In this document: positions 7,356-15,739 of the stretch, piece after piece | Position numbering within the stretch: position 1 is the first letter of the stretch | How the letters are laid out: the number at the start of each line of letters is the position of its first letter | NCBI GenBank assembly: GCA_016787985.1 | Contig: JAEUTC010000029.1 | Span: 1 to 42,553 of the forward strand | DNA length: 42,553 nt | Direction of reading: 5' to 3' | DNA from: Flavobacteriales bacterium | GTDB taxonomy: Bacteria; Bacteroidota; Bacteroidia; Flavobacteriales_F; PHOS-HE28 | Notes under the pieces: model-generated | Seen by the model: only the letters and a program-made list of their open reading frames with translations | Database searches by the model: none | Told to the model about the DNA's origin: nothing | Position numbers and translations under genes: made by a program

Positions 7356-9782
7356 ATGTGGGCATGGCTGGCGAATAGAGTACTCCGCAACCGGATCGCG
7401 ATATTGATCGCGGTGGCGCTGTGCACCGTGTTGCTGGGGTACAAGGCCACCCAGGTGCAGATGAACTACAAGCACGGCGGTCTCCTTCCGAAGACCGACA
7501 GTGCTTACGTGGAGTACGAGCGCTTCCTGCGCACCTTCAGCGAGGATGGGAACGTGATGGTGGTGGGTACGCAGGGCGAACAGCTCTACACCCCGAAGAA
7601 CTTCGGCGCGTGGTATGCCTTGGGGAACGATCTCCGCAGCATCTACGGCGTCGATAGCATCTTTTCCGAGGCGCATCTCTACGAGCTCGTGCGCGATGAT
7701 AGTCTGAAGCGCTTCACGGTGCAGCGAGTCATGCGAGGGGCACCGGTGGATCAGGCGGAGATGGACTCCATCCTGGCCCACGTGCGCGCTCTGCCGTTCT
7801 ATGACGGGCTGCTCTTCAACGACAGCACCAAGGCCAGCTTGATGATGGTGTTCGTGAACGCCAAGCTATTCGATACCGACGAACGACAAGGCGTGGTGGC
7901 GAAGGTGGAGGAACGTGTGGCGCGTTTCGGTGCGGACACCGGCATGCCCGTGCACGTGAGCGGTCTGCCGTGGATACGGGTGAAGAGCACGCAACTGGTG
8001 AAGGGGGAGATGCCCTTGTTCATGGGCCTCAGCCTGGCGCTGTGCGGTCTATTGCTCCTGTTGTTCTTCCGCAGCTGGCGCGTGATGTGGATCTGCCTTG
8101 GCGTGGTGGCCATCAGCGTGATCTGGAGCTTCGGTGCCATGGCCCTGCTGGGATACAAGATCACCATCCTGCAATCGGTGATCGCTCCTCTGGTCATCGT
8201 TACCGGCGTACCGAACTGCGTTTTCCTGATCAATGCGTACCACTACGAGTTCGTGCGTCATGGTAACAAGATCAAGTCGCTCCAACGGGTCATCAGCCGC
8301 ATCGGAGCTGCGGCGTTCATGACCAACGCCACTACCGCGGTGGGCTTCACCACGTTCTGCTTCACTTCCAGCGATACCCTCAAGGAATTCGGTTGGGTCG
8401 CCACCATCGGCATCATGGTGCTTTGGGCCCTCAGCATGCTGCTGATCCCGATCCTCTTCAGCTTCATGCCCGCTCCAAAGCCACGCCACCTGAGCCACTT
8501 GGACCGGCACTGGCTGGACCGTGCGGTGGAGTGGATCGTGACCGTCTCCAAGCAACGTCGTCCGTTGATCTACTCCATCACGACCTTCCTGACCGTGTTG
8601 GCGTTCATCGGCATCTTCCGCATGAAGGACGAGAGCCGCATCGTGGATGATCTACCGGAGGATAACCCAGTCCTCACCGACCTGCGATTCTTCGAGTCCA
8701 ACTTCAAGGGTGTGATGCCATTGGAGATCCTGGTGGACACCCGCAAGAAAGGCGGCGCGTTGACGGACCCCACGCTGAAGCGCATCGTGAAGCTGGAGGA
8801 TACACTGGACACGTATCCCGAGTTCAGCAAGGCCATCACGATAGCCGATGCCGTTAAATTCACCAAGCAGGCTTTCTATGGGGGAAATCCAGAGAAATAC
8901 GCCCTGTTGAACAGCACGGATAAGGCCTTCATCATGCCCTACCTGGAAGGTGCTCAGGGCAAAGAGGGAATGGCCCGGTCGTTCATCGACAGCACGCGGC
9001 AGACCACCCGGGTAACGGTTCAAATGGCGGATGTTGGCACCACGCGGATGGAAGGCTTGCTCGACCGGTTGCGCATGCAGGTGGACAGCCTCTTCGATCC
9101 GGCGAAGTACATCGTCACCTTCACGGGCACTTCGGTCGTCTTCCTGAAAGGGAGCAGCTACTTGGTCGATAACCTCATCACCAGCCTTTTCTGGGCGGTG
9201 GTGATCATCGTGGCCTTGATGGCCTTGCTCTTCAACTCGTTCCGCATCCTGGTCGTGGCGCTCATCCCCAACATGATACCGCTGCTCTTCACCGCCGGGC
9301 TCATGGGTTTCTTCCACATCCCGATCAAGCCCAGCACCATGCTCGTGTTCGGTATCGCGCTCGGCATCGCCGTGGATAATGCCATCCACTTCCTGGCGCG
9401 CTACCGCTTGGAACTGAAACTGACCGGCAACGATCTTCAAAAAAGCGTGGACCTCGCGACCCGTGAAGTGAGCGTGGGGATCATCTACACCAGCGTGGTG
9501 CTGCTCGCGGGCTTCTCGCTCTTCGGCTTTTCGCATTTCGGCGGGATCCGCGCGCTCGGGATACTCACCACCATCACCCTGCTGGTGGCGATGCTCACGA
9601 ACCTTCTGGTGTTGCCGGCGTTGTTGTTGAGCCTGAACAGGCACATCATGAGCAAGGCTTTCCAAGAGCCGATGTTGGAGATCCTTGATGAGGAGGAGGA
9701 TATCGAGTTGATGGAGTTGAAGCTCGACAAGCCCACGCCGGAGGCCGGGGCGCCAGAAGACGATGAGATGGACCAACGTTGA
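7356..9782 (+). CDS. MMPL/RND-family membrane transporter
   Basis: An 808-residue inner-membrane protein with the duplicated RND/MMPL topology. One membrane helix lies near residues 10-30, a large extracytoplasmic loop follows, and a five-helix bundle spans about residues 218-370. A second single helix lies near 410, then a second loop and a final bundle from about 610 to 770. Motifs such as GVPNCVFLINAYHYE and FGIALGIAVDNAIHFLARYR are the paired helix-4-like signatures of the Patched/MMPL/SSD group; the acidic residue in the second is a likely proton-relay position. No membrane-fusion or outer-membrane partner is adjacent, so lipid or hydrophobic-substrate export is more likely than a classical tripartite drug pump, but the substrate is unknown. 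The C-terminus is an acidic cytoplasmic tail. rfbA begins 9 bases downstream. Confidence 0.85.
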   Translation: MWAWLANRVLRNRIAILIAVALCTVLLGYKATQVQMNYKHGGLLPKTDSAYVEYERFLRTFSEDGNVMVVGTQGEQLYTPKNFGAWYALGNDLRSIYGVDSIFSEAHLYELVRDDSLKRFTVQRVMRGAPVDQAEMDSILAHVRALPFYDGLLFNDSTKASLMMVFVNAKLFDTDERQGVVAKVEERVARFGADTGMPVHVSGLPWIRVKSTQLVKGEMPLFMGLSLALCGLLLLLFFRSWRVMWICLGVVAISVIWSFGAMALLGYKITILQSVIAPLVIVTGVPNCVFLINAYHYEFVRHGNKIKSLQRVISRIGAAAFMTNATTAVGFTTFCFTSSDTLKEFGWVATIGIMVLWALSMLLIPILFSFMPAPKPRHLSHLDRHWLDRAVEWIVTVSKQRRPLIYSITTFLTVLAFIGIFRMKDESRIVDDLPEDNPVLTDLRFFESNFKGVMPLEILVDTRKKGGALTDPTLKRIVKLEDTLDTYPEFSKAITIADAVKFTKQAFYGGNPEKYALLNSTDKAFIMPYLEGAQGKEGMARSFIDSTRQTTRVTVQMADVGTTRMEGLLDRLRMQVDSLFDPAKYIVTFTGTSVVFLKGSSYLVDNLITSLFWAVVIIVALMALLFNSFRILVVALIPNMIPLLFTAGLMGFFHIPIKPSTMLVFGIALGIAVDNAIHFLARYRLELKLTGNDLQKSVDLATREVSVGIIYTSVVLLAGFSLFGFSHFGGIRALGILTTITLLVAMLTNLLVLPALLLSLNRHIMSKAFQEPMLEILDEEEDIELMELKLDKPTPEAGAPEDDEMDQR

Positions 9783-9791
9783 CCGACTTCC

Positions 9792-10655
9792 ATGAAAGGG
9801 ATCATTCTCGCCGGTGGATCCGGCACTCGCCTACATCCGCTGACCCTCGCGGTGAGCAAACAGTTGATGCCGGTGTACGACAAGCCGATGATCTATTACC
9901 CGCTCAGCACCCTCATGGCGGCGGGCATCCGGGAGATACTCATCATCAGCACGCCACATGACCTGCCGAATTTCCAGAAGCTCCTTGGGGATGGCAAGGC
10001 ACTGGGCTGCACCTTCACCTATGCGGAGCAGAAGGTCCCCAACGGCCTCGCCCAAGCGTTCGTGATCGGCCGTGAGCATGTGGGCTCCGATAGCACCGCC
10101 CTCATCCTCGGTGACAATATCTTCTATGGTTCCGGCCTGGGGCGCAAGCTGAGCGAGCATACCCAGCCCGCGGGGGGGCTCGTGTTCGCCTATCACGTCA
10201 GCGACCCTGAACGGTATGGTGTGGTGGAGTTCGACGCGCAGAACCGTGTGCTGAGCATCGAGGAGAAGCCCGCGGTCCCGAAGAGCAACTATGCCGTACC
10301 AGGTCTCTATTTCTACGCCAACGATGTGGTTGACATCGCTCGCGACCTGCGACCCAGTGCCCGCGGCGAGTACGAGATCACCGACGTGAACAAGGAGTAC
10401 CTGCGGCAAGGCCGCCTGAAGGTGGAGATCCTCGACCGTGGCACCGCCTGGTTGGACACGGGTACCTTCGCTTCCCTCACACAGGCCGGTCAGTTCGTGC
10501 AGGTCATCGAAGAACGCCAGGGTCTGCGCATCGGCTGTATCGAGGAAGTGGCCTACAAGAAAGGCTTCATCGATGCGGAGCAACTCGAGCGTCTGGCACA
10601 GCCACTGATGAAGAGCGGTTACGGCGAGTACTTGATGAAACTGCTGCGCGCGTGA
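9792..10655 (+). CDS. rfbA: Glucose-1-phosphate thymidylyltransferase
   Basis: A 287-residue RmlA/RfbA protein. It joins dTTP and glucose-1-phosphate to make dTDP-glucose, the first step toward dTDP-rhamnose and other deoxysugars. The N-terminal nucleotide-binding signature [11 protein letters not shown], the [10 protein letters not shown] metal/nucleotide block and the IEEKP sugar-phosphate motif are all present, and the length is normal. ATG 9792 is used, 9 bases after the transporter stop, so the genes are probably one transcript. The other rml genes are not beside it, so the sugar pathway must be completed elsewhere. The stop overlaps the ATG of the prenyltransferase by one base. Confidence 0.94.
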   Translation: MKGIILAGGSGTRLHPLTLAVSKQLMPVYDKPMIYYPLSTLMAAGIREILIISTPHDLPNFQKLLGDGKALGCTFTYAEQKVPNGLAQAFVIGREHVGSDSTALILGDNIFYGSGLGRKLSEHTQPAGGLVFAYHVSDPERYGVVEFDAQNRVLSIEEKPAVPKSNYAVPGLYFYANDVVDIARDLRPSARGEYEITDVNKEYLRQGRLKVEILDRGTAWLDTGTFASLTQAGQFVQVIEERQGLRIGCIEEVAYKKGFIDAEQLERLAQPLMKSGYGEYLMKLLRA

Positions 10656-11599
10656 TGACCGGACACCGGGCCTTGTTCGACGCGCACGTGGAGCGTTGGA
10701 TAGCCGCGCTTCCTCCGGGAGGTTTGTACGAACCGATGGCCTATCTCCTTCGGCTCCCTGCCAAGCGCATCCGTCCGGTGCTGACCATGATGGCCTGTGA
10801 GCTCTTCGGCGGTCGTTCTGAGGAGGTGCTGGATCAGGCATTGGGTATCGAACTCTTCCACAATTTCACCTTGATGCACGACGACATCATGGACGCCGCG
10901 TCCCTGAGGCGTGGTAGGCCCACCGTGCATGCCAAGTGGAACACGAACACGGCCATCCTGAGCGGCGATGCCATGTTGGTGATGGCCTATCAGTGCATTG
11001 GCACGGGATCGGGCGTGTTGGATGTCTTCAGCACGCACGCGCTCGATGTATGCAAAGGCCAGCAACTCGACATGGAATTCGAGCAGCGCAGTGATGTGAG
11101 CCTAGCCGAATACCGTGAGATGATCCGCCTGAAGACCGCGGTCCTCCTCGCCGCATCATTGCGCATCGGCGCCATCAGAGCAGGAGCATCAGTGGTGGAT
11201 CAGGACCGCATCGGTGCCTTCGGAGAGAACCTCGGCCTGGCCTTCCAGTTGCGCGATGATCTGCTCGATGCGTTCGGCGAGTCGCAGATCACCGGGAAGG
11301 AGCAAGGTGGCGACTTGCGCAACGGCAAGAAGACATGGTTGCTCATCCGTGGCCTTGAATGCGAACAGGCAGCGGGAACAAGGGTGCTGCAACAACAGCT
11401 GGAACGGTCTCCATTGGACCGCGATGTTCCCGCTATGGTGAACGCTCTTCGTGTGCTCGGGGTCCACGCAGAAGCGGAAGCCGAGGTAAGACGTTTGGAA
11501 GCGATGGCGACATCGAGTTTGGAGGCCGTGGATCCTGATCGTGTGCGCACCGCGCCACTGTTCGCGCTTGCAGAGGCACTACGGGTGCGTGCGACTTAG
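10655..11599 (+). CDS. Trans-isoprenyl diphosphate synthase (polyprenyl synthetase)
   Basis: A 314-residue all-helical prenyl elongating enzyme. The first aspartate-rich motif appears as LMHDDIMD, followed by RRGRPTVH, and the second as FQLRDDLLDAFGE. Together they bind magnesium-chelated diphosphates. The KRIRP segment near residue 35 is the isopentenyl diphosphate site. Product length cannot be read off safely; geranylgeranyl or a longer chain for quinones or carriers is possible. ATG 10655 is chosen over a GTG three bases upstream. The ATG overlaps the rfbA TGA, indicating translational coupling. It converges with the epimerase gene, with a 4-base overlap of the 3' ends. Confidence 0.9.
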   Translation: MTGHRALFDAHVERWIAALPPGGLYEPMAYLLRLPAKRIRPVLTMMACELFGGRSEEVLDQALGIELFHNFTLMHDDIMDAASLRRGRPTVHAKWNTNTAILSGDAMLVMAYQCIGTGSGVLDVFSTHALDVCKGQQLDMEFEQRSDVSLAEYREMIRLKTAVLLAASLRIGAIRAGASVVDQDRIGAFGENLGLAFQLRDDLLDAFGESQITGKEQGGDLRNGKKTWLLIRGLECEQAAGTRVLQQQLERSPLDRDVPAMVNALRVLGVHAEAEAEVRRLEAMATSSLEAVDPDRVRTAPLFALAEALRVRAT

Positions 11600-12498
11600 C
11601 GCAGCAGATCCCGCAACGCAGGTTCCAGCGCTGGGTGCTTGAACCGGAATCCGGTGTCGATGAGCCGCCGCTGCGAAGCACGGGAACCTTCAAGGAGGAT
11701 CGTGGACAACTCGCCAAGTATCGATCGCAAGACGAACGCGGGCACGTTAGGCAGGAAGTAGGGCCTGCGCATCACGCGTGAGAGGGTCCGCATCAACGTG
11801 TCGTTCGTCACATCATTACCGGTGTTCACATTGTAGGCCCCGCGGAAGGCTTCATTGAACAAGGACTCTTGATAGATGCGGATCAGGTCGTCCACATGGA
11901 CCCAAGGGACCCATTGGCGGCCAGAGCCCAATGCCGAAGCAGCGCCGAAACGCGCAGGCATGGCCAGTTTCTTCAACGCGCCACCTTCGCGTGCCAACAC
12001 CATGGGTGTGCGCAGCTTCACCACCCGGGTGATCTTCGACCATTCATCTACAGCTTCCTCCCACGCCACACTGATCCGGGCGATCGTATCCTTCCCAGCG
12101 GGATCCGTTTCCACGAAGACATGGTCCGTGGTGGTAGCGCCGTAGTAGTTGATGCCGGCCGCACTGACGAAGGCCACCGGCGTGGACCCATGCGCAAGCA
12201 CCGCTTTCATTAGCAGTCGCGCTGACGCGGCCCGACTGGCGATGAGCTCGTCCACTCGCGTCTTGCTCCAGCGCGCATCAGCGATACCTGCACCTGCCAA
12301 GTGTACGATGTGCGATACTCCTACAAGGCACTCGGGGTCGACGAAGCCCTTGGCCACATCCCACCTGAAGTGGTGCGTTCCACCGTGGAGCGAAGAACCG
12401 CGTCCAAGCGTGTGGATCGTATGGCCTTGCCCTTGAAGTGCGCTGCGCAATGCGGTGCCGATGAGGCCCGAAGCGCCGGTGATCAAAACGGTGGCCAT
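11596..12498 (-). CDS. TIGR01777-type NAD(P)-dependent epimerase/dehydratase
   Basis: A 300-residue extended short-chain dehydrogenase/reductase-fold protein. The dinucleotide-binding motif TGASGLIGTALR is at residues 7-18 and GVSHIVHLAGAGIADARW follows. The C-terminal region with FLPNVPAFVLRSILGELSTI is typical of the DUF1731 tail found in the TIGR01777/YfcH family. The substrate of this family is not known. It has an unusually clear Shine-Dalgarno sequence for this phylum (see 12503-12509). Its 3' end overlaps the prenyltransferase stop by 4 bases on the opposite strand. Confidence 0.88.
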   Translation of the reverse strand: MATVLITGASGLIGTALRSALQGQGHTIHTLGRGSSLHGGTHHFRWDVAKGFVDPECLVGVSHIVHLAGAGIADARWSKTRVDELIASRAASARLLMKAVLAHGSTPVAFVSAAGINYYGATTTDHVFVETDPAGKDTIARISVAWEEAVDEWSKITRVVKLRTPMVLAREGGALKKLAMPARFGAASALGSGRQWVPWVHVDDLIRIYQESLFNEAFRGAYNVNTGNDVTNDTLMRTLSRVMRRPYFLPNVPAFVLRSILGELSTILLEGSRASQRRLIDTGFRFKHPALEPALRDLLR

Positions 12499-12502
12499 GT
12501 GT

Positions 12503-12509
12503 CTCCTTT
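12503..12509 (-). promoter_or_regulatory. Shine-Dalgarno-like sequence before the epimerase gene
   Basis: Read on the minus strand it is AAAGGAG followed by ACAC and the ATG at 12498. The spacing is short, but this is the best Shine-Dalgarno match noticed in the window; most genes here have none. It supports the chosen start. Confidence 0.45.
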
Positions 12510-12567
12510 GTGCAAAGAGAACACGAGGCCGATCGGTTGGTTCAGCACTTCACAATGATCAACAGGG

Positions 12568-14241
12568 TCATTGCACCACGATCCGTTCCACATGCCGCGC
12601 CCCGGAAGGCAGGGATCGCAGGTGCACCAACAAGACCCCGGTATGCTCGGCGGGTACTTCGATGAGCGCTGAACCGCCGTGTTGGGGTGGAAGACTCCGG
12701 TGATGGAGCAGACGTCCATCCGCGGAGAGGAGCGTGACCTCCGTTGGGTGGGGCAAGTCGCTTATCCAAAGGTGATGCCCTTGTGACGGATCTTGCTGAA
12801 CACGAGGGATGAACGACCGCAGCTCTTCCGATCCCGCCGTGATGCAGGCCGGTTCGTTGGAAGCCAAGGTGACCACGGAAAGAACCGACGAGGCGCTGCA
12901 CGGAGGCTGGCCAACGGTATAGGTGTGGATCCCGTTCAGCGAAAGACCTGGTGTGAAGATGCCGTTGGTCGGCTCGCCGTTCGGATCCACCCATTGCCCA
13001 CTAAGGGTCGGGAATCCGTTAAGGCTGTCGAGCATGGCGAACGGCGCTCCATTCTCACACACGGTCGCAGTTCCGTTGATCCCCGGGTTCGGGGCACTCG
13101 TGACCACGATGTCGTAAGCGTAGGTGCGCGTTCCGGCATAGGGGCAGGAGTTGTCGGTGGCCGTAATGGTGAATGGATAGGAGCCGGTCGTGACAGGGTC
13201 CCAGCAGAGCTGTACGACCGCGGGGTTCGTCCCGGCGATCGACAACGTAGCGCCCGGGAGGCTGGAGGCCAGGTCCGTACTGAGCAGGAGCTGCTGGCCC
13301 ACGTCAGGATCCGTGATGGTGATGGATGCGCAGAACGCTCCGGTGCCGCAGACCGAAAGGGAGCGGTCGCCAACGATGCTGGCGGGTCCTGTGCTTGCCG
13401 TGAACGTGCCACTCGATGCCGAAGGTGGTTGGTTGTTACAGGCGGTGACCACGAAGAGGAAGTCGCGCATCACTTTTCCAAGTACTTGACCGTTCGTTCC
13501 GGTTTCTGTCACCTCCACCACCACGATGATGGCGCCTGCGGCTGAAGGGACGAAGCGCACCTCGCCGGTCACAGGGTCGATGGTCATTCCGTCGAAGGGT
13601 TCGGCCCCGCTATAGCCACCACCGTAGAGCACAGGCAGTGGAGCTGGGCTCCCGAAGCGGGCATCGATCAGCGCGTAGCTCAATGTGTTCCCTTCGGCAT
13701 CCAGTGCGCTCGCATCATGGCTCACCTCTTGGCCTACGCAGACCGTCGGTACCGTGTTGTTCACGAATTCCGGAGCGGCATTGCAGATGCCGCCTGGATT
13801 GTTCACGATCGTTTCCAGATAGAGACCTGGTGTACCTTGTACGTTCAGTGAACTACCCCTACAACAGATGAACCAATTGATCACCCAATTGGTACACGGA
13901 CTAAGGAAAACGGTGGCCCGGTAGGTGGCAAGACTGTAACCCTGCAGGGTGCCCCCGTTGCAGGTACTGTTGGGAAGCTCCGAAGGACACAAGGAGGAGA
14001 CCTCTTCAACGGTCACCGGTTGCAGTGCATTCAACGTGAAATTCACTCCGCAGTCGTTCGAGAGGTAGATGCTCTGCGGGAGAAGTTGCCCTCCGGCACA
14101 GTCACTGAACAATTGCAGCGTGATCTCATGGAAATTCCCGCCCGTACACCGAGTGGTGATGGAGCCCCCAGCATAGTGGTCTGCGCGACTTTCAACGAAG
14201 GGGAGTACGACGAACGCGAGAAGGAGATGCCGGATACGCAT
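12568..14241 (-). CDS. Secreted Cys-rich surface protein with T9SS type A-like tail
   Basis: A 557-residue exported protein. The signal peptide spans about residues 1-20 (MRIRHLLLAFVVLPFVESRA). The next 360 residues or so are clearly related to the N-terminal domain of the giant protein at 22043: shared landmarks are AGGSIT.../MGGDIT..., NWFICCR/DWDLCCR, FVNNTVPTVCVGQ/FINDPVPFGCVGQ and a late block ending TDNSCPYAG/VEDNACVLNG. One PKD/Ig-like segment follows, then a C-terminal region with ISDLPHPTEVTLLSADGRLL and a final HVERIVVQ, which fits a degenerate type A sorting domain of the type IX secretion system. Only one lysine occurs in the whole protein. It probably sits on the cell surface or is released; function unknown. 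Confidence 0.75.
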   Translation of the reverse strand: MRIRHLLLAFVVLPFVESRADHYAGGSITTRCTGGNFHEITLQLFSDCAGGQLLPQSIYLSNDCGVNFTLNALQPVTVEEVSSLCPSELPNSTCNGGTLQGYSLATYRATVFLSPCTNWVINWFICCRGSSLNVQGTPGLYLETIVNNPGGICNAAPEFVNNTVPTVCVGQEVSHDASALDAEGNTLSYALIDARFGSPAPLPVLYGGGYSGAEPFDGMTIDPVTGEVRFVPSAAGAIIVVVEVTETGTNGQVLGKVMRDFLFVVTACNNQPPSASSGTFTASTGPASIVGDRSLSVCGTGAFCASITITDPDVGQQLLLSTDLASSLPGATLSIAGTNPAVVQLCWDPVTTGSYPFTITATDNSCPYAGTRTYAYDIVVTSAPNPGINGTATVCENGAPFAMLDSLNGFPTLSGQWVDPNGEPTNGIFTPGLSLNGIHTYTVGQPPCSASSVLSVVTLASNEPACITAGSEELRSFIPRVQQDPSQGHHLWISDLPHPTEVTLLSADGRLLHHRSLPPQHGGSALIEVPAEHTGVLLVHLRSLPSGARHVERIVVQ

Positions 14242-14301
14242 ACGGTGAGTTTATTGACCGCGTGAAGATACACGGTCAGCAAGAGCAGGTCCAGTACGGA
14301 T

Positions 14302-15180
14302 CTACCGCGCGCGATCGAGGGTCTTCAAGTCCTCGTCGATGAAGCCTTCCTTCTTGCCGAAGATGGCGGCATCATCCCGCATGTACATGAGCTCGCCCGT
14401 GCCCACGTTGAAGATCCGCTTGAAGCAATGCTTGTTCTTGTTCTCGCCGGTGATGACGACATCGCTGATGGTGATGCCTTTGTCCTGTTTCTCCAAGGCG
14501 CCACCGAGCTGGGACAGGGCCATCACCTGGCATGGTGCAGCGTAGAACTCCTTCACCTTGGCGGCGTCGGGCAGGCTCTTGTCCGCATGTTCCTGGGCCA
14601 TCCATAGCTCCGTATCGCGTACCAAGCGGTTGCGCGAGGCGTAGGTGCGGTCCGCGGTGGTCTTGTCCGTGATCTTCCCGGTCTCCACCATGGTCAAGTA
14701 GTTCTGAAGGTGTTTCAGGTACACATCCAGCAGGCGTGCCAAGCCCTTTTCGTTGATGGCCTTGGTGTCGATCTGGATGAAGGCCAACTCTTGTTCAGCT
14801 GGGATGCTCGTGAACTGGTCGTCCGTTTGAGCGAGCACTTCCCCTTTTTTAGGCTTCCAGCCCTTCACCAAGGTGAGGAATGTGGCATCGAACTTCACCG
14901 GATCGGTCTTGCGGGTCTTGAGCAGATAGGTGCGGTCCGGGGATATGGGCTGTGTGGCGAGTTGCGCCGTGCTCACGAACTCCACCTCGCCGGTGAGCTT
15001 CCAGATGGCTTTGGCGCTCTCCAACATCGTGCGGTTGTAGGGCGAATCGGCGGCGTCCAGCACCACCACGGTCTTGGTGGCTTTGGCGGCTTTCACCGCA
15101 TTGGCATCGAACGTGCCATATTGGGCGTGTACCGAAGTTGCGGCGAGGAGTGCGGCGATGGCCAGGGGACGGATCTGCAT
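14302..15180 (-). CDS. Exported protein of unknown function
   Basis: A 292-residue protein. ATG 15180 is chosen because it opens directly into a good signal peptide (MQIRPLAIAALLAATSVHAQ); the longer frame to 15294 has no supporting feature and would run over the upstream divergent gene. The mature part has a block beginning KTVVVLDAADSPYNRTMLES, several Lys-rich strands and a late region with CFKRIFNVGTGELMY. I do not recognise a domain. It is probably periplasmic. A TATTTTCG element lies 28 bases before the start. Its composition (many Lys, Thr, Ala) contrasts with the neighbouring lysine-poor T9SS protein. Confidence 0.75.
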   Translation of the reverse strand: MQIRPLAIAALLAATSVHAQYGTFDANAVKAAKATKTVVVLDAADSPYNRTMLESAKAIWKLTGEVEFVSTAQLATQPISPDRTYLLKTRKTDPVKFDATFLTLVKGWKPKKGEVLAQTDDQFTSIPAEQELAFIQIDTKAINEKGLARLLDVYLKHLQNYLTMVETGKITDKTTADRTYASRNRLVRDTELWMAQEHADKSLPDAAKVKEFYAAPCQVMALSQLGGALEKQDKGITISDVVITGENKNKHCFKRIFNVGTGELMYMRDDAAIFGKKEGFIDEDLKTLDRAR

Positions 15181-15208
15181 GTGTTTCGTGTCGTTGTACG
15201 ATGCGCGG

Positions 15209-15216
15209 CGAAAATA
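15209..15216 (-). promoter_or_regulatory. Possible -7 element for the exported protein gene
   Basis: On the minus strand it reads TATTTTCG, one base off TAnnTTTG (C for T at the seventh position), 28 bases before the ATG at 15180, in a divergent intergenic region. Confidence 0.4.
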
Positions 15217-15231
15217 GTGCCACATACCGCC

Positions 15232-15239
15232 CACCTTTG
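15232..15239 (+). promoter_or_regulatory. Possible -7 element for the small gene at 15257
   Basis: CACCTTTG, the same variant seen before the MMPL gene, lies 17 bases before the ATG at 15257. Confidence 0.3.
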
Positions 15240-15256
15240 TGCGAGTTCTCCACACC

Positions 15257-15622
15257 ATGGACAAGTCCTTGTCAAGATCCGACCAACAGGGCATACGGCT
15301 CCATCTGGACCGTGCCGAGGTGCTTGCAGCTACGGTGGATCAACTGCGCAAGGACTTGGCGGTGGGGCAGGAGGCGATCATACCACCGGATGATCCCGCG
15401 AATGCCTTCGAACACCTGCAGGCCCAGGTAGAGCCGATACTTCAGGGCTTGTCCGCATCCGGTGACCATGCCTTGCGTGTGGCCATGTACCGCGTCGACA
15501 TCGCAGAAGCCCACCTTCGCCGGACCCTCGATCGCGGTGGATCGGACGCGTTGGCAGGTGAAGTGGTACTGAGGGCTTTGCAAAAGGTGCTAACGCGTAT
15601 GCGGTTCGCCGGGCGCTATTGA
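15257..15622 (+). CDS. Small conserved-looking protein of unknown function
   Basis: A 121-residue protein starting MDKSLSRSDQQGIRLHLDRAE, with no signal peptide or membrane segment. It looks mostly helical, with regularly spaced Leu/Ala/Arg (ALRVAMYRVDIAEAHLRRTL, then VLRALQKVLTRMRF). It could be a small cytoplasmic helical protein; I do not recognise the family. Support as a gene comes from its placement in a clean divergent gap, a -7-like element 17 bases upstream, and codon usage like the neighbours. A start at 15239 (non-ATG) is possible but adds only six residues. It precedes sucA by 117 bases. Confidence 0.65.
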   Translation: MDKSLSRSDQQGIRLHLDRAEVLAATVDQLRKDLAVGQEAIIPPDDPANAFEHLQAQVEPILQGLSASGDHALRVAMYRVDIAEAHLRRTLDRGGSDALAGEVVLRALQKVLTRMRFAGRY

Positions 15623-15710
15623 ATCCGCCCTTCCACCGCAACACGAGGGCGAACGGTCGTACTTGGAAACATGTGCTTGCCTTTCGCCGTATAGCGCGCT
15701 CGCCCGTAGC

Positions 15711-15718
15711 TAACTTTG
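15711..15718 (+). promoter_or_regulatory. Probable -7 promoter element for sucAB
   Basis: TAACTTTG is a perfect match to TAnnTTTG, 21 bases before the sucA ATG at 15740. The preceding small gene ends 88 bases upstream. A -33 TTTG at the usual distance is not obvious. Confidence 0.55.
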
Positions 15719-15739
15719 CACGGCCGTTCCGGCTTCCGA

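Noticed and set aside
15181..15294. Longer N-terminus for the exported protein at 14302-15180
   Set aside because: It would bury the signal peptide 38 residues inside and overlap the divergent gene and both -7-like elements.
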